NCBI GenBank assembly: GCA_018818855.1
Contig: JAHIRI010000002.1
Location: 1 to 15,396, forward strand
Direction of reading: 5' to 3'
Source of the DNA: Patescibacteria group bacterium
GTDB taxonomy: Bacteria; Patescibacteriota; Patescibacteriia; XYB2-FULL-38-15
DNA: 15,396 nt
The notes under the pieces were generated by a model, which saw only the letters and a list, made by a program, of their open reading frames with translations, was not told where the DNA came from and ran no database searches. Both the position numbers and the translations under genes were made by a program. Below, piece after piece: positions 13,993 to 15,396 of this stretch. Numbering within the stretch: the stretch's first letter is position 1; every line of letters starts with the position of its first letter.

Positions 13993-13995
13993 CTT

Positions 13996-15264
13996 ATGTC
14001 TCCATTACAAAATGCATTAACACAATTGAAGAAGGCCGCTGATTTAGTAAAATTGGATCCCGCCGTTTTGGAAATTTTAAAAAAACCGAAAAAAATTCAT
14101 CAGTTTTCTATTCCGGTAAAAATGGATAATGGCCAAACAAAAGTTTTTGACGGGTATCGCGTTCAATGGAATGACGCGCGCGGGCCGTTCAAAGGCGGAA
14201 TCAGATTTCATCCCAAAACTGATTTGAACGAAGTTGAGGCTTTATCTTTTTGGATGACAATAAAATGCGCCGCGGTCGGAATTCCTTACGGCGGCGGTAA
14301 AGGCGGCGTGACGGTTGATCCCAAAAAATTGAGTACAACAGAACTCGAAAGGTTGACTCGAGGTTATACGCGGGCTTTGAAAAATGATATTGGTCCGGAA
14401 AAAGATATCCCGGCGCCGGATGTCTACACTACGCCGCAGATTATGGGTTGGATAATGGATGAGTTTTCAAAAATAAAAGGATATAATGTTCCGGGTGTTG
14501 TCACTGGTAAACCTTTGGAAATCGGCGGTTCGGCCGGACGCGGGACGGCGACAGCGCAGGGCGGATTTTATGTACTGGAAGAAATCGTGAAAAAAATGAA
14601 AATTGATCCGAAAAAAACAAAAGTTGTAGTTCAGGGATTTGGAAACGCCGGGGCAAATATGGCTGATTTATGTTTTCATGCTGGTTATAAAATTATTGGT
14701 GTTTCTGATTCGCAAACCGCGGTTATAGATAAAACCGGTAAAGGATTTGACTCGCATGTGATTGCGAAGATGAAAGAAAAAAAAGGAGTTGTTGATATCT
14801 GCGATTGCGATGATTTGAAATGTTCCTGTAAAGATCATATTCATATTACAAACGAAAAACTTTTGGAAATGGATTGTGATATTTTGGTTTTGGCGGCGCT
14901 TGAAAATCAAATTACAAAAAAGAACGCCGGCCGCGTTAAGGCAAAAATTATTTTGGAATTGGCAAATGGCCCGACCGCGCCGGAAGCGGATGAAAAATTA
15001 TTTAAAAAAAATGTTTTGGTCTTGCCTGATGTTTTAGCTAACGCCGGCGGAGTGACAGTTTCATATTTTGAATGGGTGCAAAACTTGGCAAACTATTATT
15101 GGTCGGAAAAAGAAGTTTTTGAAAAATTGAAAAAGATTATGGTGGAAAATTTTGATGAGGCATGGAAAATAAAAGAAAAAAATAAAACTGATTTTAGAAC
15201 CGCAGTTTTTGCCCTGGCACTCGGGCGATTAGAGAAAGCGATTAAGGCAAGAGGGTGGGCGTAA
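13996..15264 (+). CDS. gdhA: Glutamate dehydrogenase (Glu/Leu/Phe/Val family)
   Basis: 422 residues, typical of hexameric GDH, which interconverts glutamate and 2-oxoglutarate plus ammonia. Substrate domain: FKGGIRFHP (65-73), MTIK with Lys90, catalytic Lys102 in YGGGKGG, Asp142 in PAPDVYT. Cofactor domain: GFGNAG at 214-219. Lys90 and Ser356 (GGVTVSYFEW) match the residues that hold the gamma-carboxylate in glutamate-specific members, favouring glutamate over leucine or valine. An unusual segment at 269-283, CDCDDLKCSCKDHIH, gives four Cys and two His in 15 residues in the cofactor domain. NAD or NADP preference is not clear. It is the last gene of the infB-trxA-trxB run or has its own unseen promoter, and a terminator follows. 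No SD is seen. Confidence 0.95.
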   Translation: MSPLQNALTQLKKAADLVKLDPAVLEILKKPKKIHQFSIPVKMDNGQTKVFDGYRVQWNDARGPFKGGIRFHPKTDLNEVEALSFWMTIKCAAVGIPYGGGKGGVTVDPKKLSTTELERLTRGYTRALKNDIGPEKDIPAPDVYTTPQIMGWIMDEFSKIKGYNVPGVVTGKPLEIGGSAGRGTATAQGGFYVLEEIVKKMKIDPKKTKVVVQGFGNAGANMADLCFHAGYKIIGVSDSQTAVIDKTGKGFDSHVIAKMKEKKGVVDICDCDDLKCSCKDHIHITNEKLLEMDCDILVLAALENQITKKNAGRVKAKIILELANGPTAPEADEKLFKKNVLVLPDVLANAGGVTVSYFEWVQNLANYYWSEKEVFEKLKKIMVENFDEAWKIKEKNKTDFRTAVFALALGRLEKAIKARGWA

Positions 15265-15287
15265 TTGGAAAATGCAAATTTTAAAAG

Positions 15288-15313
15288 TCCGTCGCGTTTG
15301 CGGCGGATTTTTT
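15288..15313 (+). terminator. Terminator after gdhA
   Basis: TCCGTCGC (15288-15295) pairs with GCGGCGGA (15300-15307), seven Watson-Crick pairs and one G-U, with loop GTTT, then six T (15308-15313). It begins 23 bases after the gdhA stop. Confidence 0.85.
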
Positions 15314-15340
15314 GACTTTTTAAAAAAGAAAAAGTAAAGT
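15312..15340 (+). promoter_or_regulatory. Possible promoter of the last, partial gene
   Basis: TTGACT (15312-15317), 17 bases, TAAAGT (15335-15340). It follows the gdhA terminator directly, but the -10 is weak and the predicted start (near 15347) would fall inside the SD, so the real start may differ. Confidence 0.3.
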
Positions 15341-15359
15341 GAGGCAAAGGAGGATAATG

Positions 15360-15396
15360 ATGGGGAGGAAAAAAAGAAAAAAGCCGCTAGTTGATA
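15360..15396 (+). CDS. Start of a lysine-rich protein (partial)
   Basis: Two adjacent in-frame ATGs (15357 and 15360) follow AAAGGAGG (15346-15353), the most complete Shine-Dalgarno sequence on the + strand here. The second ATG has the better spacing (6 bases). The visible peptide MGRKKRKKPLVD is basic; the window ends after 12 codons, so no family can be named. The strong SD and the independent position after a terminator support a real gene. Confidence 0.6.
   Translation, partial: MGRKKRKKPLVD

Noticed and set aside
5076..13995. CRISPR array or dispersed mobile repeat in the spacers
   Set aside because: Repeat units differ from spacer to spacer, are AT-rich and short, and there are no regularly spaced unique spacers or cas genes.

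Overview
The window looks like a chromosomal segment of a Candidate Phyla Radiation (Patescibacteria/Parcubacteria-like) bacterium. This is inferred from AT-leaning, lysine/glutamate-rich genes, mostly SD-less starts in AT-rich leaders, compact housekeeping proteins (668-residue IF2, 505-residue RNase Y) and lysine-rich hypothetical proteins. No phage, IS element or CRISPR array is visible. All 17 coding ends seen use TAA or TAG, never TGA.

Layout. 1-729 (+): the 3' end of an unrecognised gene and a charged hypothetical protein, closed by a hairpin that also serves the convergent gene 785-1063 (-), a DUF1059 small protein with a Gly/Asp-rich tail. A divergent promoter region (1064-1285) follows. 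1286-6561 (+): a tight run of an MBL-fold hydrolase, a single-pass membrane protein, gyrA, rpmF (L32), nusB and rnc, ended by a terminator. 6654-6824 (+): tRNA-Arg(TCG) and tRNA-Lys(CTT). 6889-7359 (+): a type IV pilin-like protein with its own promoter and a strong terminator. 7360-7651: a non-coding patch rich in palindromes that holds a small remnant of a second HU gene. 7652-10284 (-): rny (RNase Y), ymdB-like phosphodiesterase and HU in one unit. 10285-10615: a divergent promoter region. 10616-15264 (+): infB, trxA, trxB and gdhA, then a terminator and the start of a new lysine-rich gene with a strong SD.

How the genes work together. The + run combines DNA supercoiling (GyrA), ribosome assembly (L32), rRNA antitermination (NusB) and rRNA/mRNA processing (RNase III). 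The - run combines mRNA turnover (RNase Y, with its usual partner YmdB) and nucleoid architecture (HU). The last run has translation initiation (IF2), a complete NADPH-thioredoxin redox pair (TrxA/TrxB) and a glutamate dehydrogenase.

Most worth a second look: long imperfect inverted repeats just before the rnc and gdhA start codons, in spacers built of repeated short words; the HU remnant, whose 12 codons differ from the intact gene only synonymously; and a Cys/His cluster in the glutamate dehydrogenase. Also notable are substitutions at key positions of GyrA (quinolone pocket), RNase III (metal ligand) and YmdB (metal ligand). I did not find a clear new multigene system.
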